DNA of 64,000 nt, from the NCBI GenBank assembly GCA_003344405.1, contig NOWV01000256.1:22256-86255 (forward strand), in the 5' to 3' direction. The DNA comes from Trichoplax sp. H2. Taxonomy: Eukaryota > Placozoa > Uniplacotomia > Trichoplacea. The position numbers were made by a program, and so were the translations under genes. Below are positions 1-11,206 of this stretch, one piece after another; the stretch's first letter is position 1, and the number at the start of each line of letters is the position of its first letter. The notes under the pieces were generated by a model, which was not told where the DNA came from, ran no database searches, and saw only the letters and a list, made by a program, of their open reading frames with translations.

Positions 1-276
1 TATTGGACAAGTTTTTATTTCTGTATCCAATTTACATATTATCGTGCGTGAACACAGATAAGTAACTTTATTGGTAAAGGTATTACTTTTAAGTAAGCGA
101 AGAGCATGGATTTTAAACAGTAACACGTAAGTACTGTAAATGGCTGAAATCATTACAGTGGATTATGGACAAATTGGCTCAGGATAAAATTTTAATAGCA
201 AGCATGCCCCATTGAAAAAGTCAGAGAAGTTATAACCTCAGTCTTTAGAATGTTGACTTAAATATAATTGTAGGCG

Positions 277-501
277 TGTCACAAAACAGCTTTGCAACAA
301 GATAACGCAATATACGATCAATAAGTCAATTCCTTGAACCACGTATCAAGGAACGATATCTGCACTATCACGAACACTTTTGCTCTACTGGCAGACTACA
401 CAAAGACTTAAACGCCTCGTATTTTACGTTAAACACTAAGTTGGAGAATTCTCTTTATTTCACGATATACTGCATTTATATACTATTCCTCAATAGTTCA
501 T
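277..501 (-). mobile_element. Solo LTR family A, 3' part, cut by assembly gap
   Basis: In the sense of the element this is its right end, closing with GCTGTTTTGTGACA. It matches the complete copy at 41190-41819 on the opposite strand. Just outside lies AGGCG (272-276), the left target duplicate, which differs by one base from AGACG at 1151-1155. The element continues at 901-1150 after two gaps. About 160 bp of the middle, judged from the copy at 9758-10346, is missing in the gap. Confidence 0.85.
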
Positions 502-521
502 NNNNNNNNNNNNNNNNNNNN
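502..521. other. Assembly gap of 20 N
   Basis: Sequence on the left stops inside a family-A LTR; sequence on the right (522 onward) repeats position 99 onward. The gap therefore joins two different alleles, not neighbouring DNA. Confidence 0.95.
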
Positions 522-880
522 GAAGAGCATGGATTTTAAACAGTAACACGTAAGTACTGTAAATGGCTGAAATCATTACAGTGGATTATGGACAAATTGG
601 CTCAGGATAAAATTTTAATAGTAAGCATGACTCATTGAAAAAGTCAGAGAAGTTATAACCTCAGTCTTTAGAATGTTGACTTAAATATAATTGTAGACGA
701 TATCTAATAAGCAAGAAAATTGGGGTGCATGCATACAAATTATTACTGTAGCTTTAATTTTCATGTCAATATTTTGTCTATTTGGTGGAAAGGAAGAACA
801 AATAAAATATAAATATTTCATTTCTAAATCCGGGCCAATTTAATTTTTAGACAACAGTAATTGAATATGATACACTGATA
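522..880. other. Probable alternative-haplotype contig: empty LTR site
   Basis: 522-696 repeats 99-273 and 696-880 repeats 1152-1336, with few differences. At the junction the target AGACG (695-699) occurs once and no LTR is present. It is therefore the empty allele of the LTR insertion at 277-1150, placed by the assembler between two 20-N gaps inside the filled allele. Confidence 0.85.
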
Positions 881-900
881 NNNNNNNNNNNNNNNNNNNN
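881..900. other. Assembly gap of 20 N
   Basis: Right border of the empty-site contig 522-880. Sequence resumes inside the LTR at 901. Confidence 0.95.
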
Positions 901-1150
901 ATTTCCATGATAATTTACAGTCTACCATAAATAAATTACAATCACAATGATTCGAACTGTAAGCAGATGATTTGCATTCCCTATTATAACTATTAATTTC
1001 AGTATTTGTATAAGTGTCACTGTCATAAAAAGTCAGTGCTATATTCAAACACAGTATATCCAAATTAGAAGTTAACTAAATAAGGATAGTCTAACAGAAT
1101 TATCCTAACATAGTTATTTCTACTGTAATACAGTATTTAACACTGTAACA
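901..1150 (-). mobile_element. Solo LTR family A, 5' part, after assembly gaps
   Basis: This is the remaining part of the LTR at 277-501. In sense orientation it starts TGTTACAGTG and is followed outside by the target duplicate AGACG (1151-1155). The right flank from 1152 onward repeats 696-880 almost exactly, because an empty allele was placed between the two halves. Confidence 0.85.
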
Positions 1151-1155
1151 AGACG

Positions 1156-1837
1156 ATATCTAATAAGCAAGAAAATTGGGGTACATGCATACAAATTATT
1201 ACTGTAGCTTTAATTTTCATGTCAATATTTTGTCTATTTGGTGGAAAGGAAGAACAAATAAAATGTAAATATTTCATTTCTAAATCCGGGCCAATTTAAT
1301 TTTTAGACAACAGTAATTGAATATGATACACTGATATCGTATTTCCTCCATTAAACGATCTTTGTTCGTAAATTATCTAAACTTTCTAAAACTATACTTT
1401 GAAGCAACTAGAAGCAATCAGAGTTGCAATTTCTATTTTCATATATGGCGTGAAATAAGATTAAATGTTTGGCTTAATTTATAAAAATCAATTTCGACAT
1501 ATATTTGTACGTATAGCGCAAATGCGAAATAAATAATATTTGAAGCCTCAGAAGGTCATAAATTTAGCTTAAAAGTTTTATTAAACCATAAAAGTTGTTA
1601 ATAGTTACAAAATTATAACTGCAAGACAGTGCTTGATGTAGCGTGGTAACATTAGACTGGTTCGCCATTTTTCTTCATTTTCCTATTTAGTATTGCCTAC
1701 TGATACATATCAAGCAATAGAAATTTAATCTATGATTTTACACTAAGTTAACCTAATTATTAAATTTATTTAATTTCATACGTTCTTGTATAGTTTTCAA
1801 TAAAGCACTGATCATTTATCACAAAGGTTAGTCTCAG
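1156..1837. other. Intergenic, nothing recognised
   Basis: AT-rich DNA to the right of the first LTR. No open frame, RNA gene or repeat was recognised apart from the haplotig overlap up to 1336. Confidence 0.5.
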
Positions 1838-1842
1838 GGACC

Positions 1843-2265
1843 TATTACAAAACAACTTTGTTACAGGATAACTCAATTTACAAGCAATAAGTAGAGTTAT
1901 TGAAGCAAGAATCAAGGAACAGCATTTCTTTAACTAGCGGATAAAAGAGACTTTAGCGCCTAGTAATTTGCATACACTAATACAAGATAGTCAGTTTACA
2001 ATATACTCCATCACAAGACGTTCCCGTGATAGACTACTATCGACCATAAATATGTTTCAATCTTGATGATTCGAATTATAGGTAATTATTCTCAACTTCT
2101 AACTATGCCGATCAATTTCAGTATCGATGTCTTTCAAAAATTCAAGGCTATATTAAAAGAAAATATCTACATTATAAACTAACTAGATAAGAGTTAGTCA
2201 AAAAAATTGTCCTAATTAGATAATTCTACTCTAATCTCTAGAAAGAGTGATGGAGCGCTGTTGCA
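1843..2265 (-). mobile_element. Old, internally deleted solo LTR of family A
   Basis: On the minus strand this is a diverged and shortened family-A LTR. The ends, the blocks around the conserved middle and the right terminus (close to GTTTTGTGACA but mutated to GTTTTGTAATA) can be aligned to 41190-41819. Flanking pentamers GGACC (1838-1842) and AGACC (2266-2270) match at four of five positions and are taken as the decayed target duplication. It lies about 325 bp from the stop of the receptor at 2590-3648. Confidence 0.7.
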
Positions 2266-2270
2266 AGACC

Positions 2271-2589
2271 ATAACTAATAATTCATAATATTCTGATATG
2301 AGTATAATTTTTCCTGGATTTTAGTAATTTATCTAATTATATTAATGAAAAGAATATAATAGAATACGATCGGGAATATAAAAATTGCCTTCGAAATATC
2401 ATAATAAGAATTCCGATTTTTTAAAAGTTTTTCTTTACTATCATACCAAAACTTTAATCTTAAACTAAGTACGTTATTGCGATATAAATGGGCATAATAT
2501 TTACAGCTCAAATAATGCATATCATTATATCTAGTTTTTACTAACGTTTAACTCTTAAAATATATCAGACAGCATTATTTTCTATCTTG
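2271..2589. other. 3' flank of the receptor at 2590, nothing recognised
   Basis: A short AT-rich stretch between the old LTR and the receptor stop codon. A 63-codon frame at 2329-2520 shows no known feature. Confidence 0.5.
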
Positions 2590-3648
2590 CTAGTTATCTC
2601 GAATAACTTTCTCTTTATTCACGGTATAAGATATACGTCTAGATATAAGTGATTGAAATAGGCTAGACCTAGTATTACGGGATGCTGTGGGCCTCTGATT
2701 ACCCTCGTAAGATAATGGTTCTATTCGTGTTTTTCTAGTAAGAATTCTTACCAAAGACTTAAATTTTCGACGTAAAATACTATTGGTCAGTAGATAAATG
2801 ATTGGATTCAAAGCTACATTGCAGCATGATAGATCCAAAACTACATCAGACAGTACATTATGAACTATAAATGAAGTTTTAGTAGCATAATATTGAACAA
2901 GACCAATAAATGTAATAACTGACATTGGAATCCAACAGATCATGTTGGTTCCTACAAGCAATAATACCGTCCGAACGGATGTTCTAATACCAGTTTGATT
3001 AGCTAAATCGCGATTACTTTTATTATAAGCAATAGAAAATAGGATAATGTAGCAAATCATAATGATCAACGCAGTCAGAGTTATGAATGTGGTGAATAGA
3101 GTAATGATAATAACGTTACTCTTATCGACAATTAATGATATCCAGCATGTCGATGCGTACAAACGAGTATAGTTACCAAAGCCGTGATCTTCTAATCCTG
3201 TTAGTGGTAATACTGAAAGCACGATAGGCGTAACAATCAATGATAATATTAGAAAAATATATTTTCCGCGAGTTGAACGTCGAATATAATCATACGGAGC
3301 TAGGACAGCATGGCAGCGATCAATACTAACACAAGCAGTTAAGGCTACTGAATAAGCATTAACCGTTGTAACAAAAGTGGCCTGAGTTAAGCATAACAGG
3401 CGATTACAGATTAGAAGGGTAGCTATTTGTAACGGAAATCCAATCGTGGCACATATAAAATCGTTGATCGTTAAAGCAATCAAAAAGGCGTTGTTTAGAG
3501 TTCGTAATGATGGTGACTGATAAATTGTAATTAAATTAAATAAATTACCAATTATGCCGACGATACTTAATAACGAATAAATGACCACTTTAGCGATAGA
3601 AACGATAAGATATTCGTCTGTAATCTGAGTCGTGTTGGATTGATGCAT
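2590..3648 (-). CDS. Class A G-protein-coupled receptor, intact, 352 residues
   Basis: This is a complete single-exon rhodopsin-family receptor, predicted to sit in the plasma membrane and signal through G proteins; its ligand is unknown. Seven hydrophobic segments are visible. Landmarks are an N-terminal glycosylation site (NTT, residues 5-7), GN in TM1 (34-35), Asp63 in TM2, the likely disulfide pair Cys86 and Cys168, DRC at 110-112 (normally DRY), CWIP at 238-241 in TM6 and NPIIY at 281-285 in TM7. A basic, Ser/Thr-rich tail follows and could serve kinase or arrestin regulation. The first ATG is chosen because it gives a short glycosylated N-terminus like those of the other family members. 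An old LTR lies just downstream of the gene (1843-2265). The receptor is the most diverged of the array in ECL2, with an extra residue before the Cys-Trp pair. The class A assignment is secure; any ligand would be a guess. Confidence 0.93.
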   Translation of the reverse strand: MHQSNTTQITDEYLIVSIAKVVIYSLLSIVGIIGNLFNLITIYQSPSLRTLNNAFLIALTINDFICATIGFPLQIATLLICNRLLCLTQATFVTTVNAYSVALTACVSIDRCHAVLAPYDYIRRSTRGKYIFLILSLIVTPIVLSVLPLTGLEDHGFGNYTRLYASTCWISLIVDKSNVIIITLFTTFITLTALIIMICYIILFSIAYNKSNRDLANQTGIRTSVRTVLLLVGTNMICWIPMSVITFIGLVQYYATKTSFIVHNVLSDVVLDLSCCNVALNPIIYLLTNSILRRKFKSLVRILTRKTRIEPLSYEGNQRPTASRNTRSSLFQSLISRRISYTVNKEKVIRDN

Positions 3649-4405
3649 TGTAAATAAGGATAATTCTTACTATCTGTAATTTTGAAAAGAATTTAAGATT
3701 GATACTTTAGGAATATTAGATAAATAATTTGCTTTATTTTCAGTACTAGCTAAAAATTTTATTTATTCAAATACGTAAATGAATCCAATTATCGCCAAGC
3801 CAATTAGTGTATGAAAAAATAGTGACGTGATAACAAAAGATAGATGCCAATTCTTATGCAGCAAAGTGATTATAGAAAGGCCAAAATTTCATGAAATCGA
3901 GAAAAGATCGATGAGCAACAGCTCGAAGATTTGCTATTTCCAAATTATTTTCAAGGTCCTTAAACTTCTCTTACTGCGACAGCTTATGAAATTGTTAGCA
4001 GTTGCTCTAAGAATACAACCTGTGTCTAGCTGCTATTTTCCAGACAATTTATGGGCAATGATCCGCAAATTCTCCAAATTTCTCCGATATATCTTTTTTT
4101 GTCTCATTACTTCGTTAATTTTTTAGTCCATTAATCCTATTATATATACCGAATAAGTGGGAGGAGAACACAGCACGTGATATAAAGTAAGGCTATTATT
4201 AATTTATATCGTATTGAGAGATATTGCCATATGCGAGCATTAATACTAATTGGGACAATTTTATCAATACATTGCTGCTATTGTGAAGTTCGCTAGAACT
4301 TAATTGAACAGACCAATCTGTAAACTGCTGACAGACAAGCCCAGCTACCTATTAAGCTTCTATTATTTATTACATTAAATTATACTTAAAATTTTTAGAT
4401 TATAC

Positions 4406-5405
4406 TTGACGGCCAACGTACATAAAAAGCTACTTTACTAATGATCCTCGTGTCGTTTTAAATAAAATGGTTGTCATTATGACGATGACTAGCCAATCTT
4501 AAATTGTTAGTATCATATTAGTTGTAAATACGACTTATTGTGACAGTTTCATTTTGTTCTGTAAGTCTTTCTACTGACAGAATTTAATGCATGTTTATAT
4601 TAAGGTAAATTATAACATAGCCTCTTAATATGCAATATGATCCTAGTAATTCTGACTACCTAGAGTTGAATACCGAGTGTACTTGGAAAATAAATATGTC
4701 GCAGAAATACTGTATGGCTGATTAATAGTCTTCTTACAATCAAAGCCCATATCTCAGTTTCATCTGTTTATTATAGTAACTTTTAATTATACCTAAACTC
4801 TGATAGTATATTCAATTAAAATTTTATTAGCTAGGTCATGATTGCTATTCTCGACTTGCTAGAAATGCGATCATATGAAAGTTATTTAAATATTTCCGTA
4901 TGTATTAAAAGGAAAACTTATAGAAGCGACGTGCCATAGGATCGCTACGTGCGTTTAAAGAGATATAATTATATAAATTCTTGTACAGTTATGCTCTAGA
5001 TAAAGTATAGTTGATGCTAAAAACTAATTCTCTGAGCGGTATATAAAAAATTATGCTACTCGTAAGAATTTTTTGTTAGGATTGTATCAAGTAAAATGTA
5101 AGCAATACTTTTGATGCAATGTACTTATTTATGTATATTCTTGTTTTTTTATTGATTGAAGTAATTATCGAATCTAAGAATTAGAGACTTTATTTTTCAT
5201 TCGAAATTTTCGAAATTTTGTTAGTTAAGCCTAGTGTTACAATACGTCAAGATAATTGAATACACTTATAAAGCTAAAATAGGAGAAACTAGAGATTTTT
5301 TCGTATTATTTTCATGCAAGGCGGCCTTGTTTAGTTTTTCATTAATGTATTACATTATATCTAGAAAAATCAGTCAAGCTCACTTTCCTTGAAGTTGGCC
5401 GTCAA
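4406..5405. repeat. 1-kb segment bounded by perfect 12-bp inverted repeats
   Basis: TTGACGGCCAAC at 4406-4417 and its exact reverse complement at 5394-5405 bound 1000 bp without coding potential. The arms are GC-rich for this DNA, so chance pairing is unlikely. No target duplication was seen outside the arms, so a non-autonomous DNA transposon is only a suggestion. A related phrase occurs near 6425. Confidence 0.3.
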
Positions 5406-7370
5406 TTTTGATTTAAGATAGTATTAGTAATTACAAGATAAACATATCTGTTTGCAACTCTCTTAAATAAGATCTCAACGCTTCAGAAATCCTCTGAGTA
5501 ATATCTATTTTGTTTATAAATTAACTGTTGAAGTCGTAATTTTACATGCAGTATTGAAATGGAGCATCATAGAATTTCAATTTTTTAATTATGATCTTCC
5601 GGTTTCTGCAAATCATTTAAAGATTGAATATTTTGACTTTAAAATTTGTTGAACAATTAATATAATAAAATTAATTAATAATAAAGCTGGCAATTTCATA
5701 AATGTAATTACTAAATAATCGAATCATATAAGTATGCTGAATTCTTTAGTATATGTTCATCTCCTGTCTTTGAAATATCCATCATTATGAATATACTACT
5801 CTATATTGCGATAAACAACAATGAATATTAAGTCTTTTCTAATATCAATAATTATAATTATTTATAGTAATTAAAATCAGTGAATTTTTTATGCAATGTT
5901 TTGACTCTTTCATTTCATAATAATAACCCTAGTATAATAAAGCAATAACTGCTTAGAAGTAGATTTGATAGACACTCGTATATCATATCCCAAAATTCAC
6001 GGAACTCACTCATTTATTTCATAAATTAGTTTTGTTCTACCCTATTTAATAAATTATTTAGATTACATTACGCATTCAACTTTATGGTTGTCAACTTGCT
6101 GATGGACACAACTATTATGAAATGATTGATACCATACATAAAAGTAACTTAATTTAGTTCTATACATCTTTCATACATATAATACGCGTGTATCCTTTTA
6201 ATAAAATTATATATTATTAATACTAAAATCATCGACATGCAATTTATCTGTCATTTAGTTCTTAGTAACGATCACAACTGACTTAAAAAATACTAAAATA
6301 TTCTACTATTGATTTGAACTTAGATAGCATATGCGTACATAAATTACGAAACTCGCTAGAAATACGAACCATCGTTTAATTACAATTTTATCCTATTCAT
6401 AGCCAGTTGTTTTATTTTATGGTAGGGTGGCCTTCATTTTGATTAAAAAAATTTTTAATTAAATTTCAAATATGCAATAAATATACTTAATTAAAAAGAC
6501 TAGTGAAGCGGCTGCAGTTTTCATTTCTATAGATCCGTATCTAAATTTATGAAAAATTTATGGAGTTCAAACAAGCTGAAGTTTCTTTCACTTTTTACTA
6601 CAAGCACTAGCTCAATGGTTGCCCAGCTCTCTAAATTTCAGACTTGCAGACGAATAGTACAGAAACGATTAATAATTTTATTAAAGAATAGAAAACTGAA
6701 AATTATTTCTTCCCTATTGCTTTAAGACTGAATTGACATTCATAAGTGAATCAAATTATACTATTTACTAGTAAAACGTTCAGTGAAGACCGGAATATAT
6801 GACGGTGGTCGTGAAGCTATATTATGATTATGATAATAAATCGTACATTTGCTAATTCTTAGCAGCATCGTCTATGATAATCTTTATTTTAACTTAATCT
6901 TTTTTCTACGCACTGCACTTCAATTACTGAAAAAAGCCTTCAAGATCATTTAAGTAAATTTTAGCCATGTAACTTTCTTCGCTATATAGAAACTTCAAGA
7001 AAATTCTATCCGTAAATTTTAACATATTTTATTATCTTAGTCATAATAATTGCGGGTCAGGTATTTATGCTATATACTAGTTGATTATATCAATACCATT
7101 TAGTTTTCACATTTCAATCTATAGGAGATCTGTAATTATTATAGCTCTCTAAAGATAGAAGATCATCTGCATTTAAGTCTTATTGAAAAGTAGAAGTTAA
7201 GAAGATGACTTTAAAAGAGCCTGTAGCTTAATTTTCACGGTCTAAGCTATGATTTCTCTAAGCAATTAAAAATATAGGACCTATGATACAATATCATACT
7301 ATGATAATATTTTAACTTTTTTTCATCGCGATATATGAAAAATAGTTTCTAATTTTGAATAAATATTGAG

Positions 7371-7400
7371 TATATATATACACACATATACAGTGTATAT
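7371..7400. repeat. TA/CA microsatellite
   Basis: Alternating TA then CA dinucleotides in gene-free DNA. Confidence 0.6.
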
Positions 7401-9201
7401 TTATTAACTGAAATTTCAAACCTTTCAATGCTTACACTATGATTGCTTATTACAAACTTAGGGGCTAAAGAAATGTGCTAACTTAGGCAATCTTCTCAAA
7501 AATATTTATTACGGCGGGTGGAACCGAATGGTTAAATCTAGGCAATAAGTTTGTAAAATTGTGCATGTTATCTTTATTTCTATAAGATGCTAAGTTGATG
7601 CTGAGAAGCAATAACATAATAGATTATTTCGCAAAGCAAGAACTTAATGTTTTAGTCTTATTTGGCCAGAATGACTTCTCGCATTTTCTTTTTATCTATA
7701 TGATAAAATATAAGAGTATTTACAAATGACATATTCGTTTGACCATTTACAGTTAGACACGCAACTGTTCATATTACACTCATTAGCAGGTGAGTTTACT
7801 GATACCCTAAGTTACTATAACATTGATCAGCGAGCATGAAAATAACTGAATCAAGTTGCGGGCAAGGCTTAATATTTATATAGAGATAATGGCCTAAAGT
7901 TCTCTTGAATTATTATCCACATTTATTTTCGTCAAAGTCAAAGTCGCTAGTTGCTCTCTGTGATAGGAAACACAAAGTAAAAATTCTTGAATTTACTACT
8001 GACTTGAACGTCTTTTCATCTCACTAAAATATTTTGCGATTAAGACCAGAAAATTTAACTTTTATCAATACTTTTGGTCATTGGAATTGTTTCCACGTAT
8101 CCAGTGCCCATCTTACACGCGAATTTTTCTGGTTTATTTACTATCCTTTACTAGGTGGGATATGGTTCTTCAATCACAATATTTCAATCATAGCTTTTCT
8201 TTAAGTAAGTAATTTTAACCTACGATTTATACTTTAACTTACTATGCACAAGTATATAGTCGAGTTCAACTATCATGAAATGGGATTTATCTATTTAATC
8301 GTACTTTGTAAAATTGAAAATTGTTATCAAATATGAAGAAGACGACTTTGAATGATAATTAATTACGATATGGTATTAATTATCTTATCTCGCATTTAAA
8401 TTTTAGACTTCACAATATAGTGGTCCGATATAACAGTTTGTATCATGCCGTTACTAATTTAAATCATTACGATAAAATTTTAAACGATATTATTTCTATT
8501 AGTGATTCACTATTTTTAGACTAAATTGCGGAAACTCTTTTATGACATCTTCATTAACTTCCATTTCGTTTTTTGTAGGCAATTTATGCTAACATTTACA
8601 GTCATAAGTTCAATTAAGGGATCCATACAAGTATACAGAATGAGGTATAATCTAAGAAGTAATAATTTCAATCTATTGAAGTCAATGTTATATAATCAAT
8701 TTTAGCATCATTGATTACCTAATGGTCGTTCGACAAACATGCAGAATTTCATTCTTAAATATATTAACCAAACACCCAAAGACATCTAAAGTCATTTCTT
8801 TGCCTTTTATCATCAGCTAAAGTATTGGTCCAATAGATATTTATTGCATATATATTAAAAAATTATTATAAATTCTTGTAAACGTTTATTTTTAATATTT
8901 TCGGCATAACTTTAAAAGAAAATTGTTAAATAATTGATTACTTTTAACTAAAATAATTAGATTGTCACAAACTTAACTTATGAACTACTACCTTAAACTA
9001 ATAGATTACTTATTCCTATCTCCACTACATCTGGAGGTCTACTGTACGGTAGTCCTTAACTACTTCTATTGCTATCAGCTACGTAATGAAATCAACTTAA
9101 TTAACATGTCCGGTTCTTTAGTACGTGACATAGATCAAGATACATACAATGATTAGTGAAATATTTTGATATAATAATAGGTATGTATATATTTGTGTCA
9201 C

Positions 9202-9752
9202 TATGATGTAACTTAGTATTGTGATTATAGACTGTTAGCCATGTGTAGTATAATGTACGGTAGATATTTATCCTAAGAGATATTTGGTAGCTGTAACTAT
9301 GGACTGTAGTGGTAGAGACTCTATGCTAGAGTACACATGACTATATACAGTAAGGTGTCGAGTTACTAATAACGCTATAGGTAAAATAGAACTGTAAATC
9401 ATATATTAGGATATGGTTAATTCGTTGTACTTTGACTTGTGTGAATAATGTTTACGTAAGTACTGTAGTCGTATCCATATTGGATTAATGATGGTCCGCA
9501 GTAGAATAGTCTTACGAAGAATAATTTAACTATGTGTAAAATAAGGTAAAAGGTTGCCATGCGGATTGTAGCTGCGAATGCTACGGAAAGTATAAAAGCA
9601 TGCAACTTTAGATTATTCTGTTAGTTCATTGTAGAAGTCTTTAGTAGTAGTATTCGGTTAAAGTAGAGCTGTGTGTAGTTGATCTTTGTATAAGATTCAA
9701 TAAAGCCCTTATTTTTCTAAAATTTGGAATTTCGTGATTGGTATATATCACA
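9202..9752 (+). mobile_element. Solo LTR family C (551 bp), inserted in a family-A LTR
   Basis: Matches 24597-25162 along its whole length and ends GGTATATATCACA. A TATAAAAG box (9591-9598) is followed by AATAAA (9699-9704), the order expected for U3, R and U5. GTCAC flanks both sides (9197-9201 and 9753-9757). That pentamer is part of the terminal TGTCACAAAACAG of a reverse-oriented family-A LTR, so this element landed six bases inside that LTR. The 5' terminus is mutated from TGTAATG to TATGATG. No internal retrotransposon region remains. Confidence 0.88.
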
Positions 9753-9757
9753 GTCAC

Positions 9758-10346
9758 AAAACAGCTTTGCAACAACATAACGTAATGTAAGATCAATAAG
9801 TCAACTCCTTGAACCACATATCAAGGAACGATATCTGCACTATCAAAAACACTTTGCTCTACTAGCAGACTACACAAAGACTTAAACGCCTCGTATTTTA
9901 CGTTAAACACTAAGTTTAAGAAATCCTCTTTATTACACGATATACTGCATTTATATATACACTTCTTCAATAGCTCATGAGTCATAGTTAGTACGATTAA
10001 CTTTGGAATCATTTACTGAATTAGATATTAATTATAGCTACTGCTCCCTTAATGCAGACAACAGTATTTACGAACATAGACATCTGATGACTAATACAGA
10101 ATAGTCAGATTTCGATATGTCCTATCACGGAACATTTCCACGATAATTTACAATCTACCATAAGTAAGTTACAATCACAACGATTCGAACTGTAAGTAGA
10201 TGATTTGCATTCCCTATTATAACTATTAATTTTAGTATGTGTATAAGTGTCACTGTCATAAAAAGTCAGTGCTATATTCAAACACAGTATATCCAAATTA
10301 TAAGTTAACTAAATAAAGATAGGCTAACAGAATTGTCCTAACATAG
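9758..10346 (-). mobile_element. Family-A LTR split by a family-C LTR and truncated
   Basis: The reverse complement matches 41190-41819. Its outermost six bases lie at 9196-9201 on the other side of the inserted family-C LTR. The far end lacks about 35 bp of the terminus; there the truncated family-C copy 10347-10740 begins directly. The middle part preserved here shows what is missing from the assembly gap at 502-521. Confidence 0.85.
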
Positions 10347-10740
10347 TGTAATGCAATTTAGTATTGTGATTGCAGACTAATAGCCATGTTTAGTATAATG
10401 TACGGTAGCGTAACTTCTACATTTATCCTTAGAGATATATAGTAGTCATAACTATAGACTGTAGTGGTATAGACTCTATGCTAGAGTACACATGACTATA
10501 TACAGTAAGGTGTTGAGTTACTAATAAGGCTATAGGTAAAAATAGAACTGTAAATCATGTATTAGGATATGGTTAATTCATTATACTTTGGCTGTTGTGA
10601 ATAACGTCTACATAAATACTGTAGTCGTATCCATATCGGATTAATGATGGTCCGTAGTAGAATAGTCTTACTAAGAATAATTTGCTATGTGTAAAATAAG
10701 GTAAAAGGTTGCCATGCGGATTGTAACTGCGAATGCTATG
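10347..10740 (+). mobile_element. Truncated LTR family C (5' part)
   Basis: Starts TGTAATGCAATTTAG and follows the family-C LTR up to just before its TATA box, then breaks off around 10740. The U5 end is missing, so no target duplication can be checked. Confidence 0.8.
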
Positions 10741-11206
10741 CTCTCAGAATGCTTATAAAACACTAAGAGTTTTAAAGTATCGATAATTTCTTTGTATCGT
10801 ATTCTACTTCTGCAGCCTGTATTATCTAAAATCTATTACAATAAAACTGGTCCCATTTTTATCAAGAAAGTTCAATATGCACAAATGAAATAAAATTGAA
10901 ATTTCAATGATGATCAGCTGTGAACATACTCGTATATGTAGTAAGTAGTATTTTTAGAATTGCCAACATCAGCTATGTAATATAATTTAATAATCAATTA
11001 GCTTTAAGACAAATTTTAGTGCCCGTTAGAATGATAGGTTCATAATGGGAAATTTACTAATAAGCATAGAGCTTGACCATAACACTAGTTAAAGCTAAAT
11101 TTTATACTGATAAAATGCAGATACTAAAAGTATCTTCAACAATAAAACACTAGTAATCCAGACAATATCTTGATCGGAGCCAAAAAATTAGTCGTAATAC
11201 TCATCA
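10741..11206. other. 3' flank of the receptor at 11207, nothing recognised
   Basis: AT-rich DNA between the truncated LTR and the receptor stop. No open frame or repeat was recognised. Confidence 0.5.

Larger units (their letters stand above)
3649..9190. other. Long gene-free stretch
   Basis: More than 5 kb of very AT-rich DNA. The only long frame (plus strand, 3827-4126, 99 codons) resembles nothing and has no supporting context. Within it are a pair of 12-bp inverted repeats (4406-4417 and 5394-5405) and a short TA/CA repeat near 7371-7400. No RNA gene was seen. Confidence 0.5.

Noticed and set aside
3827-4126. Plus-strand 99-codon frame as a gene
   Set aside because: No recognisable motif or context, and composition like the surrounding intergenic DNA.
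9417-9605. Frames at 9417-9605, 9821-10012 and 51240-51440 as small genes
   Set aside because: They lie entirely or mostly inside solo LTRs and are not shared as frames between copies.
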